From: Diphasiastrum complanatum
Lineage: Eukaryota; Streptophyta; Lycopodiopsida; Lycopodiales; Lycopodiaceae
Length of the DNA: 64,000 nt
Direction: 5' to 3'
Assembly (NCBI GenBank): GCA_029204225.1
Contig: CM055101.1
Span: 42,616,927-42,680,926, forward strand
Part shown: positions 22,346 to 34,300 of the stretch, one piece after another
Position numbering within the stretch: the stretch's first letter is position 1
Layout: each line of letters starts with the position of its first letter
Translations under genes and position numbers: made by a program
Notes under the pieces: generated by a model
Seen by the model: only the letters and a program-made list of their open reading frames with translations
Database searches by the model: none
Told to the model about the DNA's origin: nothing

Positions 22346-23275
22346 TCTTGATATCATCAACATCTCGATTGTATCCACCACTCAAGATGATATCATCCAC
22401 ATAGATTAGCAAAATGGTAACATCATTTCCTGCAAACCTATAATAAAGTGAATGATCATACTCACTCATAACAAACCTTTGAGAGAGTAAAAAAGTGTTA
22501 AGCCTAGCATACCAACTCCTTGGTGTTGCTTAAGACCATACAAACTCTTTTGTAGAGAACACACATGATTTGGCTTTGTAGATGAAATGTAGCTCTTGGG
22601 TTGCTCCATGTACACTTCCTCCTCAATATCACCATTCAAGAATGTATTTGTAATGTCCAATTTCCATAGATCCCATCCAAAAAGAGTAGCAAGAGAGATG
22701 ATGACCCGAATGCTTACCATCTTTGCCACAGGTGTAGAGGTTTCATCATAGTCAATACCACGTTCTTGTGCATATCCCTTGGCCACTAACCTTGCCTTAT
22801 GCTTATTGATAGATCCATCTTGGTTATTCTTCATCTTGAAGATCCATTTCCATCCAATAGATTTCTTGTCCTTAGGTAACTCCACCAATTTCATAAAGAC
22901 TTATTCTTCCTTTCGGCCACTCCATTTTGTTGAGGTGTCCTTGGAGTTGTGTACTCTCTCTTGATCCCATGCTCATCACAAAAGGCCCTGAACTTGGTTG
23001 AGATATACTCAAACCATTGTCACTGCTCAAGCACTTGATCCTTGTGGAAAATTGGTTCTCCCTTGAACTCTTGAAATTCACAAAAACATCATACACTTCA
23101 TCTTTGCTCTTTAATAGATATACCCAACAATATCTACTAAAATCATCAATGAAAGTTACATACATTTTAGCTCCACTATTGTTAATAATAGTAATTCCAT
23201 GAATATCCAAATGTACAACTTGAAAAGGCATAGCAAATGTGCCTCGAAGCACAATTAGGGACCAACATGGCATGG
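22346..23275 (-). mobile_element. Copia integrase and reverse transcriptase (family B, decayed)
   Basis: This is a different Copia family from 20440-22345. On the minus strand the integrase core reads VTFIDDFSRYCWVYLLKSK and SSDNG. It is followed by RT with GWKWIFKMKNNQDGSI, KARLVAKGYAQERGIDYDET, YGLKQ and the catalytic YVDDI. Frameshifts break it. Immediately after YVDDIILSGG the sequence switches to family-A gag while keeping one open frame (22200-22469). Its own 5' LTR is probably the one at 23934-24749. Confidence 0.85.
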
Positions 23276-23921
23276 CTCAAAATAGGAAATGAAATTTTTT
23301 GTGAAAGTCAAGCTACTTGCAAAAATGAATAAAAGCAAGATAACTTAGACTCTTAAGTTTAGAAATGAGCCAATAGTCTTTTGCTTTCACTTTGGCATGA
23401 TTTAGAAGCAATTTTGAAGGGCTTTGATGTATGTAGATTTCCCTTTCACATTAAGTCTTGGAACTCAAAGACATGAAGAGCTAAAGGTATGGCGCCCACA
23501 AATTGTCAACAATAGGATTTAGAAGAAGTGGTATCAACTACCTTGCTTGTCTGGGATTGTTTTTATTTTTAATCCTCCGATATGAAGTAGAGAGGCTTTT
23601 GTAAAGACAACTTGTGACAACTCCCTCTTATCCTATTGTAATGACATTTTTTTGACCTTTACATCACCTTCTCCCTATATAATCAATCCCTTGCTTTACA
23701 TACTCACTAACAAATAGGTTCTGCCCTATAGAAAGCTAAAAGCAAGGGCTATAAATCGACAAGAAATAAAACAAGAAAAAAAGAATAATGGATAAAAAAA
23801 TTGACCCAAAGCAATCTAGAAATTGAAAAATCAAGAAAACTAGAAACATAACCTTACAAAAGTTAATAAACCTCTAAATCTAATGAGAATCATGAAAAAT
23901 CAGAATGTGTATAGAGCTTAT
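23276..23921 (-). mobile_element. 5' internal region of family-B Copia element
   Basis: This lies between the primer-binding site at 23922 and the integrase. I cannot read a gag frame; it is either decayed beyond recognition or partly deleted. Confidence 0.4.
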
Positions 23922-24749
23922 GCTCTGATATCACAAATTTCATCTGACAAACCCAAGAAAATAGCAATAACAATGAAATTAAAGTTGTAATAAAGATGAC
24001 ATAGCATTCGTGTTCACATAGCCATAGAATACAAATCACACATAGAGCTCCATGAAATCACCACTATAATTAAAGAGTGGAAGCAAATCAATACAAAAGG
24101 AGGATGGATTTTATGTGGATTGGGAACGTGAGACCTAGCAAGCTCGATTTCCAAGGAAACGAGAAAGCTTAGTTCTCTCCTTTGCAAAAGAGCCAAAAGA
24201 TCCTTCTAATGATATCTCTTGCCTACTTATAGACAAAGTCCCTAACTTAACTAAGCATAACTTTTAAGACCACCAGGAAGGCTACTAAGATGAGGACAAG
24301 ATCAATACAAATAGAGACTAATGGGAGCCAAACCATCCATCCAACAGAGATGTATCCGAACACCTCACCCCCGAGCCATGGCAAGTGAACACCTGAGGAG
24401 AAGAGAGAATCCAACAACCTAGATCCAAAAGCTTAGAATGGAGGAAAGTGTGTCCCCTACTAGTATACATACGAGTAGGAAGCCTGTGCATGCACCCATG
24501 CAACCTCTCATGCAGTCCATCTAAACATAGGTCACATATATCATGTTATCCTCATGCATATAACCCGTCACAAGCCATGGACTGCTCCACATGTCTCAAC
24601 AGGAGTGTCTGGGTCCTCTCAAAGTTATTAGTTACAAACTGGCCTTGACATGGAATGAAATCGAGGTGTAACTAACAATCTCGAATACTGGAGGGCCGGT
24701 CTATCATATTAGAACTATTCCAAATCCTTAGCTAAATATGGTCGTAACA
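23922..24749 (-). mobile_element. 5' LTR with tRNA-Met primer-binding site
   Basis: The minus-strand TGATATCAGAGC (23922-23933) resembles TGGTATCAGAGC, the site complementary to initiator tRNA-Met. The LTR runs upstream to TGTTACGACCATA at 24749. Homologous LTR sequences with the same tip occur at 33063-33539 (minus) and 53090-53413 (plus). The left edge, near 23934-23944, is uncertain. Confidence 0.65.
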
Positions 24750-26833
24750 ATAACTATCTTGAAGAATAGTTAACCCTTGTTAAGTCTTATTAAGTGTACT
24801 TGGGCCCTTCTTGGCCTATTATCCTTATTCTTAAGGCTATTTTTTTTTTTTGGGCTCAACAAAGTCCACATTGGACATTATAAGACATTAATAAGCGTTA
24901 ATGTACCGAAAGTACATGATAGAATACCCTAATTACCAAAATTTATACTCGAGCTTTAATAAGTTGGCTCTTTGGTTATTATACAAGGTCAGTCTATGAT
25001 GAAAATCTCATATCCTTATTGACTTTGCGAGTTCAATAAGCTCTTAAGACATTCATGGAATCTATAATCTTATGTTAAGTTAAGAACACAAGCATGATGA
25101 CTAATGCTCACAGTTATGCAATGAAGCTAAGTGACTCTCTGAAGCCCCATTCATGCAACAAGCTTCTATGTGCAAGCGAATTGTGAATCCATGATATCTC
25201 CATCTAGGATTTGCAAATTTGTGATATATTTTGGAGTGTTTCCTTAAAACAACTCCAAATTTTCTTGAATCACATTTCAATACATGTGTCATTTATATGA
25301 AATGTGCACAATTTTCAAAGACATAGGTAATAAACATTTAAAAAATGAAACAAACACAAGCACATCAATTGTTTTTATGCTTACTACATATGCCCTCCCT
25401 ATAAGGTTTTAAAAATAACAAAAGCATTTATACAGATAAAAAACAATGGGCTTCCTCTTTGACATCTATCTATGCACTAAAGCTCTTGTATTGATGATGT
25501 ATACATGATGTACATGAACCTTAGATGTCACCACTACTTGGGATATACATCTTGCAATGTTGACACTACAACACAAGACCACATAGCATTTAGAGTGAAA
25601 TCTTGTACTAATGTTGTATACAAGATGTACATGAACCCCTCGGGGATCTGCATCTTAGGGTGGTTTCACACTACTGACAAGTCCCTTTGTTTGGCCCTTT
25701 CACTTGCCACCTATTTTTTGAATCTTGGCAAGTGAGTTGACACGCAATGGACCACCGGTGTTTCACATTTGTAAGTGTTAAATGAAGGTCCACAATTGAC
25801 CTACGATTGGCCCATTTAAATTTTGACCTACGATTGGTCCATTTTATTTAAGGTGTTGTATTTTAAAAGGCAACTATTGAACTTTTCATGCTAAAAGGTT
25901 GAAGGGTGCTATAAGGTTTTTTTTCAAGCAATCACCTTTCAACTCGAAAGGTCAAAATTCTAATGCATTTCATTGAAAGTAATATCGACAATGAAGGGTT
26001 GGGAAGGCTTCAGTATGCAGGACAACATGCAGGACAACTCAACATGTCAAGGGACATTGTGGCCCAAAAAATGACTTTGAGTTTGCCCCTACATGGCACT
26101 TGGTCCCTGCCATGACATCTTCCACATAGTGGCAAGTGCGTGTTAATGTCATTTTGCTTTAGTGAGAGCTCTATTTTAAATTTCGGACTTCCTAAGCAGT
26201 GTCATGTGAAATGGCCCTTAATTTGTCAACAACATGACACAAAACCATCAAGACCACTTGTCATTTAGCGGGAAATATTCTTCAATTGACTGGTACCATG
26301 GCACCATGTGTTACATGCTTTCTCTAATTCATGGTATTTAGGCCTTTCATATTTGATACTTTTTAGTTTCAAACGTATGTCACACGCTACTGCCTCCCCC
26401 CCCCCTTTCCTTGACGGCCCAAAGAGGCCCCGCGCCGTTGGGATCTTTTGGTCGGAAGCGCGACAGTTGCAGTGGCAACCCTCACCTTTCAAAATGAAAA
26501 TGAAAATGAAAATGTTATATGTGACGGTTCCGATTCACTTGAAGCAGTCCTTGTTTTTTAACAGGCTTTCATCTCTTGAGGCAACCTCGCTCTTCAAAAT
26601 GCAATGGTAAGCGCGAGAGTTGTCTTCGTCAGAACGTCAACTTCAACGTCAAATTGAAAATCACACGCAATGCCGTGTCAAATTCCAGCACTAGAAAATT
26701 ATTATTTACCCTTCAAGATTTTCCAGAAGCAACGAAGCAACGAGAGAGCCTATAAGTTTTATTGCTATATTTTGTTCGCGATCTCGAGGTCCCCGCCCCC
26801 ACCGTTGGATGACGCAACAGCGTTGAGCTATTG
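24750..26833. other. intergenic sequence before the NDA gene
   Basis: No gene is seen. A motif GTATACAAGATGTACATGAACC occurs twice with small changes (about 25498 and 25615). GACCTACGATTGG is repeated at about 25800 and 25837. An (AAAATG)n run lies at about 26493-26514. Confidence 0.5.
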
Positions 26834-26957
26834 ACACGTGGCAAACATCCAAGCGAGACAGCTAAGCACCTATACTGTTTTGGCACGTGGCGAACATCCA
26901 GGTGACCGTGCTGGGCGCCGTCGTGACCCCGCCAAATCGAGATCTAAACGACGTCAG
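26834..26957 (+). promoter_or_regulatory. paired G-box/ABRE motifs upstream of NDA
   Basis: ACACGTGGC at 26834-26842 and CACGTGGC at 26884-26891 lie in a short duplicated context (CACGTGGC.AACATCCA), 49 bp apart. A GACGTC core follows at about 26951. ACGT-core elements bind bZIP and bHLH factors in light and ABA responses. Arabidopsis NDA1 is light-dependent, so this fits, but control of this gene is inferred only from position, about 0.9 kb upstream of the ATG. Confidence 0.5.
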
Positions 26958-27041
26958 AAAAGTTACGATCCAACCGATGAAATGTAGCGGCGGCTGCTGC
27001 TGCTTCAACGATCAATATGCGTCGATCGCATACGTTTTTCC

Positions 27042-27620
27042 TTGATAATTTCTGCTCCATTGCAATCTGCCTCTGTTTGAGATCGCAAATCTGCCAGCAA
27101 TAGTATTTAGTTTCTTGATTTCACATAATAATCTGCTTTTTCTGCTCTCTTGCCTGCCTTCGTCCAAGTGTTCGATATCGAAAAATTGACCGCATTAGTG
27201 AGTTTTCTTTTGCCAAGCTTGCACTTAATAATAAGTCTGCTTTTCCGGCTCTATTGCCTGTCTTTGTATTGGTGTTTGATATTGCAAAACTGACGGCGAT
27301 ATTAATATTTTCTTAATAATCGGCTATTTCTGCTCTATTGCCTTTGTGTCGGTGTTGGATGATCCAAAACTGACAACAGCAATAGTATCCTATTGCCAGG
27401 CTTCCAGTTATCAATCTGCTTTTTCTGCTCTATTTCCTTTTGTGTCGATGTTGGATGATCCAAAACTGACAACAGCAACACTATTTTCTTGCCAGGCTTC
27501 CACTTAGTAGTCTGCTTTTTCTGCTATATTGCCTTTGTGTCGGTGTCGGATAGCGCAAAGCTGACAGCAGCAATAATATTTTCTTGCCAAACATCCACTT
27601 AATAACCTCCTTTTTCTGTG
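27042..27620 (+). repeat. ~95-bp tandem minisatellite in the NDA upstream/5' UTR region
   Basis: About six diverged copies of a unit begin at TCTGCTTTTTCTGCT: 27132, 27236, 27321, 27415, 27511 and about 27607, with a weaker copy from about 27045. Each contains TTGCCTTTGTGTCGGTGTT, then CAAAACTGAC, then CTTGCCAGGCTTCCACTTA. It ends some 180 bp before the start codon, so part may be transcribed. Confidence 0.85.
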
Positions 27621-27801
27621 CGAAGTCACAGATAGGATTCATGCCCAATTTGTATAATACAATTTAGTTTTGGAATCTGTAATTGAGAAGGTGCTAGATT
27701 GAAGCTGTAGATTGACGAGATTTAGTTTGCTGAAGATCGAAGCTAGTTGGATCGTTGAAAGATTGCAAGAATTTCAAAAGATTTATAAAGAGCAGCCTGT
27801 G

Positions 27802-28353
27802 ATGTTGCGCATAGCACAACGGGAGCTTTTCCGTGCTCGTTTCTCATCCTGGGATCCTAAGCCCGGCCTTCGATTACTTCTCAGTTGTCCTGCAACTACT
27901 TCAAGCGACTACTTCCAGTCCAAGAGTGCATCCATCAACTTGTTTAGGCATCCGTTAGGCAGCAGCCAACGTCAACATTGGTGCGGATACGCATCAGCTC
28001 CTCAGGTACATATTGCCGAGGCAGAAAATACTGATACGTCAACAGAGGTTGAAAAACTGAGTGCATTAAAGCCAACAACAAAGGAGCAAAAGCCTCGTGT
28101 GGTGGTGCTTGGCTCTGGTTGGGCAGGATGCAGACTCATGAAGGATCTTGATACACGATTGTATGATTTGGTGTGCATTTCTCCGCGTAATCACATGGTC
28201 TTCACTCCACTTTTAGCTTCTACATGTGTAGGAACACTTGAATTCAGATCGGTCGCAGAGCCCGTGCGTACCATTCAGCCAGCCCTGTCGAAATCTCCCA
28301 ATTCCCACTTTTTCCTCGCAAACTGTACAAACATTGATGCAGCAAATCACGAG
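27802..28353 (+). CDS. NDA: NDA exon 1 (residues 1-184)
   Basis: It encodes the targeting sequence ([16 protein letters not shown]) and the FAD-binding fold with GSGWAG, then [16 protein letters not shown] and VAEPVR. It ends ...NHE at donor GAG/GTGAGA in phase 0. Confidence 0.93.
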
Positions 28354-31300
28354 GTGAGACTAAAGCTGAACTTAACCTCAAAGATAACAAAATTTGTGTA
28401 TGCTAATGCTATTAGACAAACGTCGTGTTATTGAAGCTATATGGTTCAGCACTACGTAATTAGGTCAGATTACTATCATAGTTTGAATTCAATGCCTGGT
28501 TTTGATTTAATCACGAAAGGGCTTGTAGTTGAAGCAAGTAGGCGTTAGGCGGCTGCCTGAATACTAAAACTTGGAAACACGTCCATTATGAGGCAAAGTC
28601 AAATAAGAGGATTCAGAAATTTTAAGTAATATGATAAATCAAGGCGATTTCATATTTCTTTGATTGGGAAAAAAAAGTTTGATTCGATCTCTTTTTGTGA
28701 AACTGAAGATACTGAATCCAAAGAGGGATTCGAAAAATCTAAGTCTGTAGCCCTTTGTGGGCACGTTTCCTTTGTAAATTTCTTGTGTGAGAGAATCACA
28801 TGTTAGTATACCATATTGTTCAGAGTCCCAGACATTCCAGGGCCAGAATGTTATGTTCTGAATGTATGGAACAGAACTCATTCTGTGCACTCTGAACCAA
28901 ATGCCACTGGAATGAACTATCGAAGCTCAGGACTCCACACAATTTCGAACTTTACTAGCCCATAGTTTTGGAGGGATGTACTTCCTACTCACTGAATCAT
29001 CATAGATTTGAGCATGATAATCATCCATATTTTTAATTTTAAAATTGCTTCTCGGTACTGCGAGATATATTGGATTAGGGACTTGTCCATTACTGTTCTT
29101 TCCCAGGCTCTATCAAGTTCATTTTCTGGTAGGAATTCTCTTAGGAAAGCTTCTTCAAAGGCTTTCCATGACCGGGGAGTCTGCCCAGTCGCGTGGAGAT
29201 TTAACCACCACTTATAGGCCATGGGCCCTAAGGAAAGACTGGCCTCAATTGCCTGCAAATGGTCAGGGGTCTGTTTAAGAGCATGAATGTTCTTCCATTT
29301 GCTGAGGAAGGTTTGTAGAATATCTGCATTTCTATCCTTCTCTTCTCCAATAAAAGTAGGAGGCTTTAAATCTTTAAAGACACTGGGGTGAGACCGCAAA
29401 GTCTCACCCGAAACTGATGGAAGTGGAGAAGGGGACAACTGAAAAGTGGAGGGAAGGCTTCCTTTCGCGGAACTCAAAATCAAATCTTTGAGTTCAGCGA
29501 ACGAGTCGTCCACACTGGACTTGAAATTGGCTAATGCCAACTTCAGTTCATCCACTTCTGTTACCAAATGGAAAAACTGCTCCTTGGTAACCAATTCGTC
29601 GAGTTCTCCGGCGAACTGTTCTTGTTCTTCCATTTCCATAGGTTCTTTCCTTTTACTGTAAGCCAAGGCTTCTGTTTCAAGCTCGTCGATGCCTCTCTCC
29701 GAGGGTTGATCAGGTCCCTGAGGAGTGGTCATTTTCAGAACTGAAAGAGAGGTACCTTAACTTTTGATAAAAAAAAAGTCAGAAAGACTAATTTACAACT
29801 GTACAAGGGAAGGAAAGAAAACTTAGCTCTTTCTGAGAACTGTACTTCCATAGAGAGAATCAAGAAAAGCCCTCTCAGCTCTTCCTCAACTGCTTTCAGA
29901 CCTGTGGTTCTGAGAAATTCGAATAGTAGGCGGAAAAAAGTGCAAAAAGATTTGAAATTTTTGCTATCCCCCTTCGCTGGTCTGACAGCATCCCAATTTG
30001 TCCACAAAAAGGCAAATTTGAAGTCCAAAAGCACCGCTGAATTCTGAAATTTCAGAAGCCCCTTGCTCGCTGATCTGGCAGAAATACTATTGCTCCAAAT
30101 CTTTTTAGTTGGGGCCCAAAAATTTGTCTAAAATCTGGATTTTCAGAAGCACTGGCAGCGCTGACCCTGCTCTTCCCTTTTGGCTTCAAACTCGCCGAGA
30201 ACTACTGAATTTTCCTCTGGAAACCAGATGCCGGTCTCTGGATTTACAGCGATGGAGGTGCTTGCTGCTGGAAAATGTGTAGAAAACTCTCTGAACTTTG
30301 TGATGAACAGCTGCCTTTCCAGCGAGCTACCTACACATGGAATCTGACTCCTTACTTCTGATTTCTATTCCCTTTGAAATCTAAGAATTACTCTCTGAAA
30401 ACGAAGAATAGATATCTGTTTTCTACAGCGATGGACCTGTCTCAGAAATCTAACTCATATTCCAACTGAAAGGAAGATGATTCAATGGAGATTTTCACAG
30501 TAGAAAGCTACTCCTCCAGCGCTGGATCTGTCTCTCTTATTTACCAAAGTTCTAAGAGTTTCTAAGCACTCTCTCTACTTTCTCCCTGATGCTACTTAGC
30601 TCCCAAAGATGGAGATGGCTCTGATACCAGTGTAATAAGTCCTAACACCACAGTAGGGCAAACACTAACTGATCCACCCAACCTTGCCTACTCCCTGATA
30701 TAGAGTAAGCCCCTCCTAGCCCAGTGTGAGGATTGATAGCATGCAACTGCCAAGTGTCGGTCCCGTGTCACTGACGTGGCCGATTTGTTGGGACCCAATT
30801 GGGGGCCCTGTCCTGCTGACAGGGTCCCTAGACTGTGTTAGGCCCGCCATAGCTATGGACCGTGCTGGGGCACACTACTCACACTGTCTTGCCCTGTTGG
30901 TGGTGTACGCTGGACACGACCCTGACTGTGGTATCTGACCTATCTGTGTTCTCTAGGGTTCGGCACTGGTTACGAGCTCGTAACACTAATCTCTCCTTTC
31001 GAGATCAAATCTCGAGTATGATGGTACTTTAGAGGTATATGCTTTGTCTTTGAATGGAAGACAGGATCTTGGGACAGATATATGGCACTTTGAGAATCCA
31101 TCATCATCATCGTGCATGGTTCTCCTTGTGATATGCCAATTGGCTCCAACATCATCTGCAACCCAACTACCTCGTTCGCCATCTTTGAAGCTGCAACATA
31201 TTCAACTTCGCATGAGGATTGAGCTACCAAGGTTTGCTTTTTGCATATCCAGCTGATTGCTGCTCCGCACGCTATTGAACATCCTCCTGTCGCGGACTTG

Positions 31301-34300
31301 CTGTCATCTTTGCAGCTCGCCTAGCTTGCATCATTGTAGTGGTGCAGCTCGAATCCTTTTCCTTCGTTGTCTGCTTCGTAGGTTAATCCCATATTTTGGG
31401 TACCCTTCAAATATTGTAGGATTCATTTTGCCATTTGCCAATGTGCCATGCCAAGATTGGAAGAGAATTGGCTTAAAGCATAGACAAAGAAAGCCAAATC
31501 GGGTCTGGTACAAATTGTAAGGTACATCAGACTACCGATCAGGTTTTGGTAGGGTATACCTTCCATCTTCTGTTTTTCTTCCTCTGTTTTCGGGCAATCC
31601 TGCTTTGTCAATTTGGCTCCAGCTATCATTGGTGTGGCTTTTTGTTTGCAGTCCATCATTCGATATTGCTTCAACACTTTTCTAGCGTACTCTGACTGAC
31701 TCAGATGCATTTCTCCTTTTATTCGATCTCTTCTGATCTCCAGCCCAAGGCATTTTGTTGCTTCTCCCAGATCTGTGATTTCATAATATTCAGAAATCTG
31801 ACTCTTTCTGTCCTTGATTAGCATCAAGCAGTTTCCTATCATAAGAGAATCATCCACGAAAATAGTCAGAATCACAAAATCTTGTCCTACTCTCTTTATG
31901 TAGACATTATAGTCTGGTTGTGTAGGATTGAAGTCTAGAGATTTCAGAAGACTGTCGAGCTTCTTGTACCAAGCTCGTGATGCCTGTTTCAGACCATAAA
32001 TGCATCTCTGCAACCGACAGACATATTGTCGATTGTCGGGGTCTTCAAATCCTTCAGGCTGCTTCATGAAGATTTCTTCCTCTAGATCTCTGTGGAGAAA
32101 GGCTATCTTTACATCAATCTGGTGAACTTTCAGATTGTGTTATGTAGCGTATGCAAGGAGCAGTCGAATGCTTGTCATCTTCACCATTGGCGAATATGTG
32201 TCAAAATAATCGACTCCGTACCTAATATGAGCTTTTGCATATATTTCACCCTAGGATTAAAAACATGAAATGGAATCAGTTTCTCAACCTTGAACAGTCC
32301 CTATCACTTACAATTTTTCCAAGACCAGATTTGAAATTTAACCAAAAAAAAAAAAAAATTCAATTTTAACTCTGTATCTGGGGGTACCCCACTCCAGACG
32401 TTAAAATGTCATTGCGGTATTAAACTGCCGTCAATTTGTGTGTATTAGGTATAATAGAATTTGTGGTTCCTTCAATCTATCAAAAGTATTCATAATAAGG
32501 AAACAAGTTAACTTTAGTGAAAATGTTGTGACCGAATCTGATTGAACGAAAACCACAGTGTGGTCATTTCAGTAATCTAAGCCCATTCCATAGATATTGT
32601 AAAAAAACTGAAATCTTGAATTATCAAAAAATTGGATTCTAAACAAATTTTATGTTATTCATTTCTAGCCAAAAACCCTAAAAAACAAGCAAATTTTGAC
32701 CAAAACCATAGCCTAGAACTGTAAATCTTGCAAAATTCCGGTATGCAATCATTAATTCAGCAATTAATGAAATCCTAACCGAAGGTACATGGAAATTCAG
32801 ATCTACCATAAGTTATGAGATATACAAGCAAATTGACAAAAACCGTCATAAACTGGCTACAATCGACAATCACCCATATTGCTATGGAGAAGCCAATATC
32901 TGATGGATCTTAGCAACGTGCAAGTGGAAATACTGAGAGAACACCCACTTGGAAGCTTGTTCACCACCAGGAAGAGAAAACAAAGATCTCCACCAAAGAG
33001 TCAACTAAAAGCTTGATAGCTCCAATTCCTTCGATCTTCGTAAGCCTTGCTTTGATATCACTGTAAGGAGAAGCACCTCCAAGATCTTTCTTACAAGACA
33101 AACACAAAGAAATGGCAGTGGAGCCAATCCACTCAACCATGCAGATCTACTGATCAATCTCCAGTAGCATCACCCCCGTGCCAAAGGATAGCATGTAGGT
33201 GTAGAGAGAGGAACCCGACAATGAAATCTCACAACAAGAATGGGAGTAGGGCAAGTTTCTCCTAGAAGAAATAGCCCTTGCTTTACTTGTGCATGTGCCC
33301 ATGCAAGCATACAATATTCCTTATTACTATTGATACTCTACACCATGCCCATAGTCGTCCTAACCCGTGCAATAGCTCACATGCCATAAGATGTGTGACT
33401 GGGTTCTCACAAGGTTATTAATTGCATTTTTGGCCTTGTTTGGAATTACGAGGCGTAATCAATAATCTCGAGTATTGGAGTACCGTGTATCCAAGTCTAG
33501 GATTATGTCAAATCCTATATACAGGACGTGGACGTAACAATTTGAAATGTAAAAAGTTTCAAGATTGGGAATAAAGTCTCAATAGGAAGGACATGGAAAT
33601 TTTAAGTTCACTTTTGCATCACACTAATGAAGTGCTTGGACAAGTGTTTATGGAAGCCTGACACATTGTGGCTTTTGATTTCTTTCTTAATGGATCCCAC
33701 ATGGGTATGAGTTGTGTCTTGGCCTTGAGCATGTGTTAGAACTTAGAATGGTTGAAAGAATGTGATGCTATGATATTGGAGCCACCTTATAGTGTAGGAT
33801 GATCCATGTTATGTTGAAGTGAGCATGAAAGTTTTGTGAGTTGAAATGAATGCCAAAATAAGAATTTCATAGTGATTAATATCTGTGAATTTTTTTATTG
33901 CCATTTAAAAAATCTAGTTGACGAGTTTTTCTAGTGGGACAAAAGTTTATATTCTTAAAATCAACAACAAAGTTATGATGGAAATTATGGGCTTGATTTG
34001 GAACTTTTATTGTAAAGCAATATTTACCTGTAAAGATAAAATGGGCATTCCTCTTTGCCAAATGTTCTTCTAACTATTAAATGAAAATGAATCTGCAGGA
34101 TGAGTTACAATAGTTGGTTAGATTATCTGGTTAAAGAAAGATTTTAGAGATAATTTACGTTTGACAAAAAGTGTTTTCATTTTATTTTTCTTCAAGATTA
34201 GAACTACCATAATTTGAACAATGAATCTTTTGGTTGACTCTAGGTGTATTGTGAAGCTGTGGCGGAGAATCCAGACAAGGATGATGTTCAAAAGTTGGCT

